Below are positions 24,829 to 32,964 of a stretch of DNA of 64,000 nucleotides, one piece after another. The stretch is taken from positions 1 through 64,000 of the forward strand of contig NZ_BCUV01000010.1 in the NCBI RefSeq assembly GCF_001591405.1, in the 5' to 3' direction. Every line of letters starts with the position of its first letter. Within the stretch, counting starts at the first letter, position 1. The translations under genes and the position numbers were made by a program. Under the pieces are notes generated by a model, which saw only the letters and a list, made by a program, of their open reading frames with translations, ran no database searches and had not been told where the DNA came from. Origin of the DNA: Janibacter terrae NBRC 107853. GTDB lineage: Bacteria > Actinomycetota > Actinomycetes > Actinomycetales > Dermatophilaceae.

Positions 24829-26096
24829 GTGATCACGTTGGAGAACTGGGCCGATTCGTCGGCTGTACAAGTCCGAGGGGCTCTCGCAGTCCGCTATTGC
24901 ACGCGAGTTGGGGATCGCGAGGAACACGGTCGCGTCGGCGCTGAAGACCGACACGCCACCGCGGTACGTGCGGCCGCCGAAGGGGTCGCTGGTCGACGCC
25001 GTCGAGCCGCAGATCCGGTTGCTGCTGAAGGAGCATCCGAAGATGCCGGCCACGGTGATCGCCGAGCGCGTCGGCTGGCAGCACTCGATGACGATCCTCA
25101 AGGAACGAGTCCGTGAGCTGCGGCCCTTGTTCGTCGGTGTCGACCCGACCGATCGGGTCGTGTACGAGCCCGGTCAGGTCGCTCAATGCGACCTGTGGTT
25201 CCCGCCCCTGCTGATCCCTGTCGGCGGCGGTCAGGCACAGATCCTGCCGGTGTTGGCGATGACGTGCGGCTACTCGCGGATCACGGGTGGCGCGATGATC
25301 CCGTCGCGTCAGGGCGGCGACATTCTGGCCGGCATGTGGGCCATCCTCGGCGCCTGGGGCGCGAGCCCGCGGACGCTGGTGTGGGACCGTGAAGTGGCGA
25401 TCGGTGGCACCGGCAAGCTCACTGTGCTGCGACCTTCGTCGGCACCTGGGGGTGCGGATCAAGCTCGCCCCGCCACGTGACCCGGAGTTCAAGGGCCTGG
25501 TCGAGCGCCGCAACGGGTTCTTCGAGACCTCGTTCCTACCCGGGCGCACCTTCACTGGCCCCGGCGATTTCAACGACCAGTTCACTGACTGGATCGACAC
25601 GAAGGCCAACCGGCGCCACCTGCGCGCGATCGGCGCCACCCCGCGTGAGCGGTGGGACGACGACAAGTCTGCGATGGTCGCCCTGCCACCGTTCAGTCCG
25701 CCGGTGGGGCTGACGAACAGGATCCGCCTGGGTCGGGACTACTACGTGCGGATCGGCTCGAACGACTACTCCGTGGACCCGTCCGCGGTCGGCAGGTTCG
25801 TCGAGGTGGTCGCGACTCCTGACGTCGTCGCGGTCACCTGCGAGGACCGGATCGTCGCGACCCATGCCCGGCATTGGGGAAGCGGCGCCACGATCACCGA
25901 CCCGGACCACGTCGCGACGGCGAAGGAGCTGCGGGGCTCGTTCAATGCGGCGCGTGCTGCTGCGGCGGCACGTAAGACCACCCGCGCCCACGGCGACGGG
26001 CACGTCGTCGCGCTACGCGCCCTGCCCGACTACGACGACCTCTTCGGCGTCGACTTCCACCACACCCCCGACCTGCAAGGAGTCCACACCTCATGA
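24829..26096 (+). pseudogene. istA: istA transposase of IS21, two frameshifts
   Basis: The parts in order: VITLENWA; then, after a shift near 24855, RRLYKSEGLSQSAIARELG (HTH) through AQCDLWFPP and LVWDRE; then, after a shift near 25430, HLGVRIKLAPPRDPEFKG, VERRNGFFE and the C-terminal half. All DDE residues are present but in three frames. The same shifts occur in the remnant at 6181. Either the element was already dead when duplicated or translation uses frameshifting. Confidence 0.85.
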
Positions 26097-26869
26097 CCGC
26101 TATCGCCACCGATGTGTCGTCGAAGATCGCCTACCTGGCCCGCGCACTGAAGACCCCCACCATTGCCCGCACGTGGGAAGACATCGCGGTCCAAGCGCGC
26201 GACCTGGGCTGGTCGCATGAGGAGTACCTCGCCGCGGTCCTGGAACGCCAGAACAGCGAACGCGAGGCATCGGGGGCGATGATGCGGATCAAGACCGCTC
26301 ACTTCCCGGCCATCAACACCCTCGAGGACTTCAACTACGACCACCTGCCGTCGCTGCGCCGCGACATTCTCGCGCACCTAGCCACCGCGACCTACGTCGC
26401 GAAGGCCGAGAACGTGATCCTGCTCGGCCCGCCCGGGATCGGCAAGACACACCTCGCGATCGGGCTGGGCGTCAAGGCCGCACAGAACGGCCACTCCGTG
26501 CTGTTCGACACCGCGAGCAACTGGATCACCCGGCTGGCCGGCGCGCACCAGGCCGGAACGCTGGACGCCGAGCTCAAAAAGATCCGCCGCTACAAGCTCA
26601 TCATCATCGACGAGGTCGGCTACATCCCCTTCGACACCGACGCCGCGAACCTGTTCTTCCAACTCATCGCGACCCGCTACGAGCAAGGCTCGATCATCGT
26701 CACATCGAACCTGCCATTCGGACGCTGGGGCGAGGCCTTCAGCGACGACGTCGTGGCCGCCGCGATGATCGACCGACTCGTCCACCACGCCGAGGTCATC
26801 GCCCTGTCAGGAGAGTCCTACAGAACCCGCGCCCGACGCGAACTCCTCGCCAAGAACGGCAACAAGTAG
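26093..26869 (+). CDS. istB: IstB, IS21 helper ATPase (258 aa)
   Basis: AAA+ ATPase related to DnaC: Walker A LLGPPGIGKTHLA (about residue 115), Walker B KLIIIDEVGYIPF (about residue 170), sensor TSNLPFGRWGE. ATG overlaps the istA stop (ATGA). It selects targets and activates IstA. The frame is intact, so it could assist a functional IstA supplied in trans. Confidence 0.93.
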   Translation: MTAIATDVSSKIAYLARALKTPTIARTWEDIAVQARDLGWSHEEYLAAVLERQNSEREASGAMMRIKTAHFPAINTLEDFNYDHLPSLRRDILAHLATATYVAKAENVILLGPPGIGKTHLAIGLGVKAAQNGHSVLFDTASNWITRLAGAHQAGTLDAELKKIRRYKLIIIDEVGYIPFDTDAANLFFQLIATRYEQGSIIVTSNLPFGRWGEAFSDDVVAAAMIDRLVHHAEVIALSGESYRTRARRELLAKNGNK

Positions 26870-26929
26870 ACGACCAGGTGCTCAAATTTCACCCGTCGAA
26901 ACCTGCTCAATTTTCAGCCGCCGTTGACA

Positions 26930-28104
26930 TCGCGAGGGGTCGTAGACGCTGTCGGTGGTCCAGCATGCCCAGATGACTCGGATCCATCCGCGGGCGAGGA
27001 TCCGGACGGCGTGAGGATGTCGGGCGCCGCGCGCACGTGCTCGTTGGTAGGCGTCGGCCGCCCAGGACGAGGAGTGTCGGGAGTTGTCGGCGAAGCTGGT
27101 GATTGCGACGCGTGCAGGCTTGTTGGCGGTGTAGCGGAACCCGACGGTGCGGGACTTGCCCGAGGCGCGGGTGACGGGGACGGCACCACACATGGCGGCG
27201 ACCTGTTCGGGGTTGTCGCAACGCTCAAGCAGAGCCCCGATCTCCGCAATCAGTGCTGCCAGGCTGACCGTGGCAGCACGGGGAAGCGTCTGGAGCAAGG
27301 TCGTCTTGGGGCGAGCCGCGAGCGCGCTGGCGAGGTCGCGTTCCAGACGGGTGATCTCGGTGTTGAGCAGCCCAATCTGAGCGACCGAGCCATGGACGAC
27401 TGATTCGAGGATCCTCGGTGCGAGCGGGCTCGCGCTGGCAGGAGCCGCCCGGAGCCGGCTGAGGAGCTCTGCCGGGGACTTGCCGCCGCGGTAGCTGTGT
27501 CGACGGCAGAACTGACCCATCCGCCGCTCGCCAAGCAGTGCTGCGGCCTGAGGTGTCGGATAGTCGCTCAAGAACGCGAGCGCGATCTGAGAGGTCAGCT
27601 TCTGGAAGACCACAGCGGCGCCGGGCCAGTGCTCGGCCAGGACAGCCCACAGCTGGTTGGACGCCGCGGTGCGCGCCTCGACCAGTGCCGTTCGTGCCCG
27701 CACCAACGCGGCGAGTTCACGAGTCGCCTGCTCAACGGGCTCGACCCGGCGCAGCCGATGGCCGTCGGTTCTGGCGTAGTCGGCGAGCATGAACGCGTCA
27801 CGAGATCTGACTTCGCACCGGCCAAGCCCCACCGTGGACGGGCGGCCTTGAAAGCGGCAGACTCGACCATCCAGACCGGGTGACCAGCGCCAGCGATCAA
27901 GCCGACGACCAAGCCTTCTCCGCGTTCGATCGCGACCGGCACTTGCGCCACGTCGCCTCCCTCGACGAGCTCGGCAAGTTCGCAGAACAACTTCATGAGT
28001 TGGTCCTCGGTGTGCTGAACCAGCCATCTCTTGATAACCGCGCCCTGGTCATCGATGAGGCACACCGCGTGCACGGTCGAGCCCCAGTCCGATCCACAGA
28101 ACAT
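26930..28104 (-). pseudogene. IS110-family transposase (element B), frameshifted and truncated
   Basis: N-terminus FCGSDWGSTVHAVCLIDDQG (DEDD-type catalytic start), ending in AGAKSD; after a one-base loss near 27810 the frame resumes SRDAFMLADYARTDGHRLRR. The tail holds the serine region CGAVPVTRASGKSRTVGF and IWACWTTDSVYDPSR. The reading stops at the IS21 insertion. Removing IS21 and one TCGCG restores YDPSRHRGERLLAAAT and a stop at 24718. Two independent lesions make it inactive. Confidence 0.85.
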
Positions 28105-28325
28105 CTGTTGACCTCCCGGCCGGACATCGCCGCTGGAGCCGGGCCGACCGTCGGATCCTCATTGTTCGGTCCTCACCGGGGCTGCTCTCTCGCGCCGATC
28201 AGGGGACCCGGCAACGACGAGGGCGACCAGCTCAAACAGGCCATCGAGTGGCGAGACATCGAGGCCGTCCCTCGCCGTTCCCGACGAACAGACCAACCTG
28301 GCCTGCCGGGCCATACTCGTCCAAT
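28105..28325 (-). ncRNA. candidate IS110 bridge RNA region
   Basis: About 220 non-coding bases between the transposase start and the outer boundary of IS110 B. Known IS110 elements encode their target- and donor-specifying bridge RNA in this position. I infer it from location and length only; I have not folded it. If the family rule holds, its target loop should resemble the outer remnant around TGCCTCAAGCG. Confidence 0.4.
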
Positions 28326-28409
28326 GAGGCAGCGGCCGATCTCCTTGCTGGTCTTGCCTTCGGCCAGCCGTCGCTCGATGTAGGCGCGGGTCGCAGGATC
28401 GATACGCAA
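28326..28409 (-). pseudogene. IS110-type transposase remnant A, upstream part
   Basis: Minus-strand frame MRIDPATRAYIERRLAEGKT then SKEIGRCL, broken by element B. Continues at 24708 as KRYISRQIF. Only the C-terminal region is left: the frame is not open upstream (TGA just before LRIDP) and the pcaR gene starts nearby. It is the oldest layer of the nest. Confidence 0.6.
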
Positions 28410-28443
28410 TCATGTCAGGAGTTCTGGGTTCATGCCGGACTGA

Positions 28444-29217
28444 TTAACTCAACTCCTCCAACGACCGGCCGATACCCTGAGCGGCCACCTGGAGGGCCGC
28501 GACCAGGCGGGGGCGGTGCCGCTTGAGTGTGGGTACGACGACGCCGATGGCCGCGACCACTTCGCCGCCGGCTGCGCTGCGGTGTACGGGCACCGCGACT
28601 GAGCAGGCACCGAGGGTCATCTCCTCCTCGGTGATCGCGTAGCCGTCGCGGCGGACCCGCGCCAGTTGCCCGCACAGCAAGGAGCGCTGTGTGATGGTGT
28701 AAGGCGTCATCCGCGACAGGTCACCCAGCACCTGTTCTTGCATCCGCGCGGGTGCATGGGCCAGCAGCACTTTGCCGACACCGGTGGCGTGCAGCGGCAA
28801 CCGCGATCCGGCCGTGCTGACCACCGGCACGGATGCGCGGCCGGAGAGCCGGTCGACGTATAGCGCCTGCGTGCGGTCCCGGACGGCGAGATGCACCGTC
28901 GCCAGCGTGGCGGCGTGCAGGTCGTTGAGGAACGGCGAGGCGATCTCACGGAGGCCAGACTGCAGCGGGGCTAGCAGGCCGAGGTCCCAGAGCCGACGGC
29001 CGATGACGTACTCCCCGGACGGCCGGCGCACGAGCATCCCCCCGCGCACCAGCTCGCCGGCCAGCCGGTACGCCGTGGGGGTGGGTAGATCGGCCCGTCG
29101 GGCCATGTCGCTCAAGGTTAGATGCCGGTGGGCGGTGTCAAAGGCGGACAGCAGCGCGAGCGCCCGGGAGACCACGGTGGCGCCGGGTGTGGAGGTGTTG
29201 CCTGCCATTTGATCCAT
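28444..29217 (-). CDS. pcaR: IclR-family regulator PcaR (257 aa)
   Basis: Winged helix (SRALALLSAFDTAHRHLTLS, then PTAYRLAGELVRGGM) and IclR effector domain (LHATGVGKVLLAHAP). Divergent from pcaH, with two overlapping palindromes in the 63-bp gap. Same order as pcaRHGBDCFIJ on pDBF1. Likely controls the whole pca operon in response to a pathway metabolite. Confidence 0.9.
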   Translation of the reverse strand: MDQMAGNTSTPGATVVSRALALLSAFDTAHRHLTLSDMARRADLPTPTAYRLAGELVRGGMLVRRPSGEYVIGRRLWDLGLLAPLQSGLREIASPFLNDLHAATLATVHLAVRDRTQALYVDRLSGRASVPVVSTAGSRLPLHATGVGKVLLAHAPARMQEQVLGDLSRMTPYTITQRSLLCGQLARVRRDGYAITEEEMTLGACSVAVPVHRSAAGGEVVAAIGVVVPTLKRHRPRLVAALQVAAQGIGRSLEELS

Positions 29218-29219
29218 GT

Positions 29220-29251
29220 CTTTCGCTCAGCGAAAGTTCAGTGTCGCTGAG
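29220..29251. promoter_or_regulatory. overlapping palindromes in the pcaR-pcaH gap
   Basis: CTTTCGC-TCA-GCGAAAG (29220-29236) is a perfect 7-bp palindrome. CTCAGCGA (29226-29233) and TCGCTGAG (29244-29251) form an 8-bp inverted repeat 10 bases apart. Both lie immediately before the pcaR start and about 30-60 bases before pcaH, an ideal place for PcaR to control both genes. Confidence 0.6.
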
Positions 29252-29280
29252 AGAGGTGGGGCACGTCTACCTTGAGGACC

Positions 29281-30054
29281 GTGAGCACACCGCAGAGTCC
29301 CGACCTGGCGCCCCAGTCGGTCATCAGCGAGGAGATCGGGAAGATCCACGCGGATGCCCCGGCCGGCGAGACCCAGCCCATGATCGACTTCCCGCCGTAC
29401 CGCAGTTCACTGCTGCGGCACCCCACCAAAGGCCTCCACCACGCCGACCCCGAGGGCATCGAGCTGATGGCACCGGTATTCGGCCATTCCGACGTCGACC
29501 CACTCGAGGCGGACCTCACGATCCAGGGCGGCGGCGACCCGATCGGCGAGCGGATGGTCGTCACGGGGCGCATCACCGACAGCGACGGTCGGCCGGTGCG
29601 CCACCAGCTCGTGGAGATCTGGCAGGCCAACGCCGCCGGTCGTTACGTCCACAAGCGTGACCAGCATCCCGCGCCACTCGACCCGCACTTCACGGGCACC
29701 GGCCGCTGCCTCACCGATGCCGACGGCTCCTACCACTTCACCACGATCAAGCCAGGTCCCTATCCGTGGCGCAACCATCACAACGCCTGGCGCCCCGCGC
29801 ACATCCACTTCTCGCTTTTCGGCACCGAGTTCACCCAACGGATGATCACCCAGATGTACTTCCCCGGGGACCCGCTTTTCGCACTCGACCCGATCTACCA
29901 GTCGATCACCGACCAGGCGGCGCGCGACCGACTGGTGGCGGCCTACGACCACAACGTCACCTCACACGAGTTGGCGACCGGCTACCGCTGGGACATCGTG
30001 CTCACCGGCAGCCACGCCACCCCGCTGGAGCGAGAGGGTCACCACGATGCCTGA
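29281..30054 (+). CDS. pcaH: protocatechuate 3,4-dioxygenase beta subunit (257 aa)
   Basis: Intradiol dioxygenase with the iron-binding chain: HQLVEIWQANAAGRYVH, then the Tyr/His ligand block PYPWRNHHNAWRPAHIHFS and TQMYFPGDPLF. It opens protocatechuate between the hydroxyls to 3-carboxy-cis,cis-muconate. GTG at 29281 preferred; an in-frame TTG at 29272 with a better-spaced GAGAGGTGGGG is possible. Its 3' end overlaps pcaG by 8 bases. Confidence 0.95.
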   Translation: MSTPQSPDLAPQSVISEEIGKIHADAPAGETQPMIDFPPYRSSLLRHPTKGLHHADPEGIELMAPVFGHSDVDPLEADLTIQGGGDPIGERMVVTGRITDSDGRPVRHQLVEIWQANAAGRYVHKRDQHPAPLDPHFTGTGRCLTDADGSYHFTTIKPGPYPWRNHHNAWRPAHIHFSLFGTEFTQRMITQMYFPGDPLFALDPIYQSITDQAARDRLVAAYDHNVTSHELATGYRWDIVLTGSHATPLEREGHHDA

Positions 30055-30601
30055 GCAGTTGCCCGCTACCCCGGGTCAGACCATCGGCCCCTTCTTCCAC
30101 TACGCGCTGCCCTACGAGGGGGGCCACGAACTGGTGCCGGCCGCCACGCTGGGAGCGGTCCGCCTCCGCGGCACCGTGTACGACGGCAACGGGTCACCTC
30201 TGCCCGACGCGATGCTGGAGATCCGGCAGGCCGACCCGGGCGGGACCATCCCGCAGCTCGAGGGTTCGTGGCGCCGGGACCGCGATTTCACCGGATGGGG
30301 CCGCTGCGCCACCGACCCGGCTGGACGCTACTCCTTCACGACGCTCGAGCCCGGCGCCGTCGACGGAGGCGCGCCCTTCTTCGCGGTCGTGGTCTTCGCA
30401 CGTGGTCTGCTCAACCGGCTCTTCACGCGGGCCTACCTGCCCGGTGAAGCGGTCGGGTCCGATCCCTTCCTGGCTGGGCTCTCCGCCGAGCAGCGCGAAA
30501 CGCTGATGGTGGTCCGCGAGGACGACGGGAGTCTGCGCTTCGACGTCCACCTGCAGGGTGACCGGGAGACTCTCTTCCTGGCCTTTCCGGGGCACGCATG
30601 A
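30047..30601 (+). CDS. pcaG: protocatechuate 3,4-dioxygenase alpha subunit (184 aa)
   Basis: Intradiol dioxygenase fold without iron ligands: TPGQTIGPFFHYALPY near the start, LPDAMLEIRQADPGG, and ARGLLNRLFTRAYLPG. Usual length for PcaG. It overlaps pcaH upstream and pcaB downstream (ATGA), consistent with equimolar synthesis. Confidence 0.95.
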   Translation: MPEQLPATPGQTIGPFFHYALPYEGGHELVPAATLGAVRLRGTVYDGNGSPLPDAMLEIRQADPGGTIPQLEGSWRRDRDFTGWGRCATDPAGRYSFTTLEPGAVDGGAPFFAVVVFARGLLNRLFTRAYLPGEAVGSDPFLAGLSAEQRETLMVVREDDGSLRFDVHLQGDRETLFLAFPGHA

Positions 30602-31803
30602 CGGGCTACTCCCTGCTGACCCCCGGCTCCCATCGCAGCGCCGGGGCCCTAGAAGACGCCGCGTTGGTCGGGGCGATGCTCCAGGTGGAGGTTGCCTGGC
30701 TGCGTGCGCTGGCTCGGGTCGGTGCCGTCGACGGCGACCTCGCCGGGCAGGTGGCGAAGGTCACGCAGGACTGGGAGGTCGACATGGCGGCGCTGGCCGC
30801 GGAGTCTGAGTCCGCCGGCAACGCCGTCGTCCCGCTGGTGAGACTTTTCCAGGAGGCCGTGGGCCAGGACGCCGCGCAGGTCGTGCACCGCGGGCTGACC
30901 AGCCAAGACGTTGTGGACACCGCGCTGGTGCTGTTGGCCCGCGACGCGCTGATGCGGATGGGTGACGACCTCGCCGCCACCTCGCGCGCGCTCGCGGCGC
31001 TCGCCGGTCGGCACCGTTCGACGCTCATGGTCGGGCGCACGCTCACCCAGCACGCAGTGCCGATCACGTTCGGGCTGAAAGCCGCCCAGTGGCTCGCCGG
31101 TGTCCTCGATGCTGTGGCGCAGGTCGACGACGTTCTCGGGACGCTGCCGGTGCAGTGCGGTGGTGCGGCGGGAACCCTGGCCATGGTCGGCGAGCTCACC
31201 GACGAGCCACTCGCCGCAGCGCGGGCCTTCGCCGACGAGCTGGCCTTGGACTGGCCAGGTGTGCCGTGGCATACCAACCGTTCCGTGATCACCCGCATCG
31301 GCTCGGCCGTGGTGAGCACCTGCGACGCCCTCGGGGTGGTGGCCGCCGACGTCTCCACGCTGTCCCGGCCCGAGATCGGCGAGCTGCGCGAGGGCACGGT
31401 CGCAGGTCGTGGCGGCTCCTCGACCATGCCGCACAAGCGCAACCCGGTGCTCAGCGTGCTGATCCGCAGCGTCGCACTGCAGGCACCGCTGCTCGGTGCC
31501 CAGCTCCATCTCGCCGCGGCCCAGGCGGTCGACGAGCGACCGGACGGTGCCTGGCACTCCGAGTGGCCTGCGCTGGTCCGGCTGCTGGAGGCGGGCGTGA
31601 CCGCGGCGTCTCAGGCCGCGGAGCTGACCGCCGGGCTGGAGGTCGACGGGAAACGGATGGGAGACCGTGTGGCTGCCGCCGCCGACGAACTTCTGTCCGA
31701 GCGGGGTGGCGGGGGGAAGCCCGCCGACTACCTCGGCTCGACCGACGCCTTCATCGACACCGTGCTCGCCCGCGTGCCCGAGGGAAGGGCTGCGCATGGC
31801 TGA
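30598..31803 (+). CDS. pcaB: 3-carboxy-cis,cis-muconate cycloisomerase (401 aa)
   Basis: Fumarase/aspartase superfamily with the signature GGSSTMPHKRNPV (about residue 272), plus HRGLTSQDVVDTA with the family His. Converts carboxymuconate to gamma-carboxymuconolactone. Somewhat shorter than proteobacterial homologues. Overlaps pcaG (ATGA) and pcaD (8 bases). Confidence 0.94.
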   Translation: MTGYSLLTPGSHRSAGALEDAALVGAMLQVEVAWLRALARVGAVDGDLAGQVAKVTQDWEVDMAALAAESESAGNAVVPLVRLFQEAVGQDAAQVVHRGLTSQDVVDTALVLLARDALMRMGDDLAATSRALAALAGRHRSTLMVGRTLTQHAVPITFGLKAAQWLAGVLDAVAQVDDVLGTLPVQCGGAAGTLAMVGELTDEPLAAARAFADELALDWPGVPWHTNRSVITRIGSAVVSTCDALGVVAADVSTLSRPEIGELREGTVAGRGGSSTMPHKRNPVLSVLIRSVALQAPLLGAQLHLAAAQAVDERPDGAWHSEWPALVRLLEAGVTAASQAAELTAGLEVDGKRMGDRVAAAADELLSERGGGGKPADYLGSTDAFIDTVLARVPEGRAAHG

Positions 31804-32584
31804 GCCGGACCTGACCGCGACTCGCCTCGCCGGAGGACCTGAGTCACCTCGGCTGCTGGTCGTCGGCCCATCTCTTGGCACCTCGGTCGAGGCACTGTGG
31901 GAGGCGACAGCACGCCGCCTCGTCTATGACTTCGAGGTCGTCGGCTGGGACCTGCCTGGGCACGGCCGCAGCAAGCCGGCGACCGGGCCGTTCACGGTCG
32001 GCGAGCTGGCCGCGGCGGTGCGCCGCCTCGCCGCCGACGTCGCTGGCGACCGACCCGCGGCGTACGCCGGCGTTTCGCTGGGAGGCGCCGTCGCGCTGGA
32101 ACTTGCCCTCGATCCCGGCGTGTTCACCGCAGTCGCTTGCATCGCGAGTGCGGCGAAGATCGGCGAGCCCTCTGCTTGGCATGAACGGGCCGCCCTGGTG
32201 CGCAAGGCCGGCACCTCCGTGATGGTCTCCGGCTCCTCCGAGCGCTGGTTCGCGCCCGGCTTCCTGATGCGCGACCCGGCCACCGGCACCCGGCTGCTCC
32301 TCTCGCTGGCCGACGCGGACAAGGACTCCTACGCCCTGGCCTGCGAGGCGCTCGCCGACTTCGACGTGCGGGACCGGCTCGCCGACGCCACGGTGCCGCT
32401 GCTCGTCGCCCCAGGCGACCAGGACGTCGTGATCTCCCCGCACACCGCCCGGAAGATCACCGCGGACCGTGCGCCGAACAGCTCGATGAACGTGTTCACC
32501 GGCTGTGGCCACCTGCCGCCGGCCGAGGACCCCGACGCGGTCGCCCGGGCCCTGAACGACTTTGCGACCGGAGGGAAACGATGA
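31796..32584 (+). CDS. pcaD: beta-ketoadipate enol-lactone hydrolase (262 aa)
   Basis: Alpha/beta hydrolase: nucleophile in YAGVSLGG (about residue 93), late Asp in APGDQDVVIS, His in GCGHLPP. The ATG at 31796 gives the usual length; the frame extends further upstream inside pcaB. It is separate from PcaC here, whereas many actinobacteria have a fused pcaL, so this arrangement is the proteobacterial-type one also noted on pDBF1. Confidence 0.93.
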   Translation: MAEPDLTATRLAGGPESPRLLVVGPSLGTSVEALWEATARRLVYDFEVVGWDLPGHGRSKPATGPFTVGELAAAVRRLAADVAGDRPAAYAGVSLGGAVALELALDPGVFTAVACIASAAKIGEPSAWHERAALVRKAGTSVMVSGSSERWFAPGFLMRDPATGTRLLLSLADADKDSYALACEALADFDVRDRLADATVPLLVAPGDQDVVISPHTARKITADRAPNSSMNVFTGCGHLPPAEDPDAVARALNDFATGGKR

Positions 32585-32964
32585 GCGACACCTACGACGA
32601 CGGCATGCGGGTGCGCCGCGAGGTGCTCGGAGACGCGCACGTCGACCGCGCCGAGGCACACAAGACACCGTTCACCACCGACTTCCAGGAGCTGATCACC
32701 CGCTACGCGTGGGGCAGCGTCTGGACCCGCCCCGGCCTCGACCGGCGTACCCGCAGCGTCGCGGTGCTCACCGCGATGATCGCGCTCGGCCACTGGGAGG
32801 AGTTCGCCATGCACGTGCGCGCCGCGCGCACCAACGGGCTGACTCCTGAGCAGATCGCCGAGGTCATCATCCAAGCAGGCATCTACTGCGGCGTGCCTGC
32901 CGCCAACCACGCCTTCGCCGTCGCACAAGGGACGCTCGACTCCCTGGAGACCCCTGATGAATGA
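32581..32964 (+). CDS. pcaC: 4-carboxymuconolactone decarboxylase (127 aa)
   Basis: Full CMD domain: VDRAEAHKTPFTTDFQELIT, RSVAVLTAMIALGHWEEF, and PEQIAEVIIQAGIYCGVPAA. Removes CO2 from the lactone to form the enol-lactone for PcaD. ATGA overlap with pcaD and 8-base overlap with pcaF. Confidence 0.95.
   Translation: MSDTYDDGMRVRREVLGDAHVDRAEAHKTPFTTDFQELITRYAWGSVWTRPGLDRRTRSVAVLTAMIALGHWEEFAMHVRAARTNGLTPEQIAEVIIQAGIYCGVPAANHAFAVAQGTLDSLETPDE

Larger units (their letters stand above)
24759..26929 (+). mobile_element. IS21-family insertion sequence, full length
   Basis: 2171 bp. The left end TGTCGACGACGCGTGAAA and right end (read inwards) TGTCAACGGCGGCTGAAA continue into matching subterminal repeats (TCGACGGGTGAAA...TTGAGCACC). 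A 5-bp target duplication TCGCG lies at 24754-24758 and 26930-26934. It carries istA (frameshifted) and istB (intact). It inserted into the last codons of the IS110 B transposase. The first 813 bases after the left end also occur in the remnant at 6123-6938. Confidence 0.92.
24709..28325 (-). mobile_element. IS110-family element B, itself interrupted by IS21
   Basis: The boundaries are where the outer remnant resumes: host sequence ...TGCCTC joins at 28326 and CTCAAGCGC at 24708. Subtracting the IS21 copy and its 5-bp duplication leaves about 1.44 kb, normal for IS110. No terminal inverted repeats and no clear target duplication are seen, as usual for this family. The transposase is frameshifted and its end is cut off by IS21, so the element is dead. 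Confidence 0.75.
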
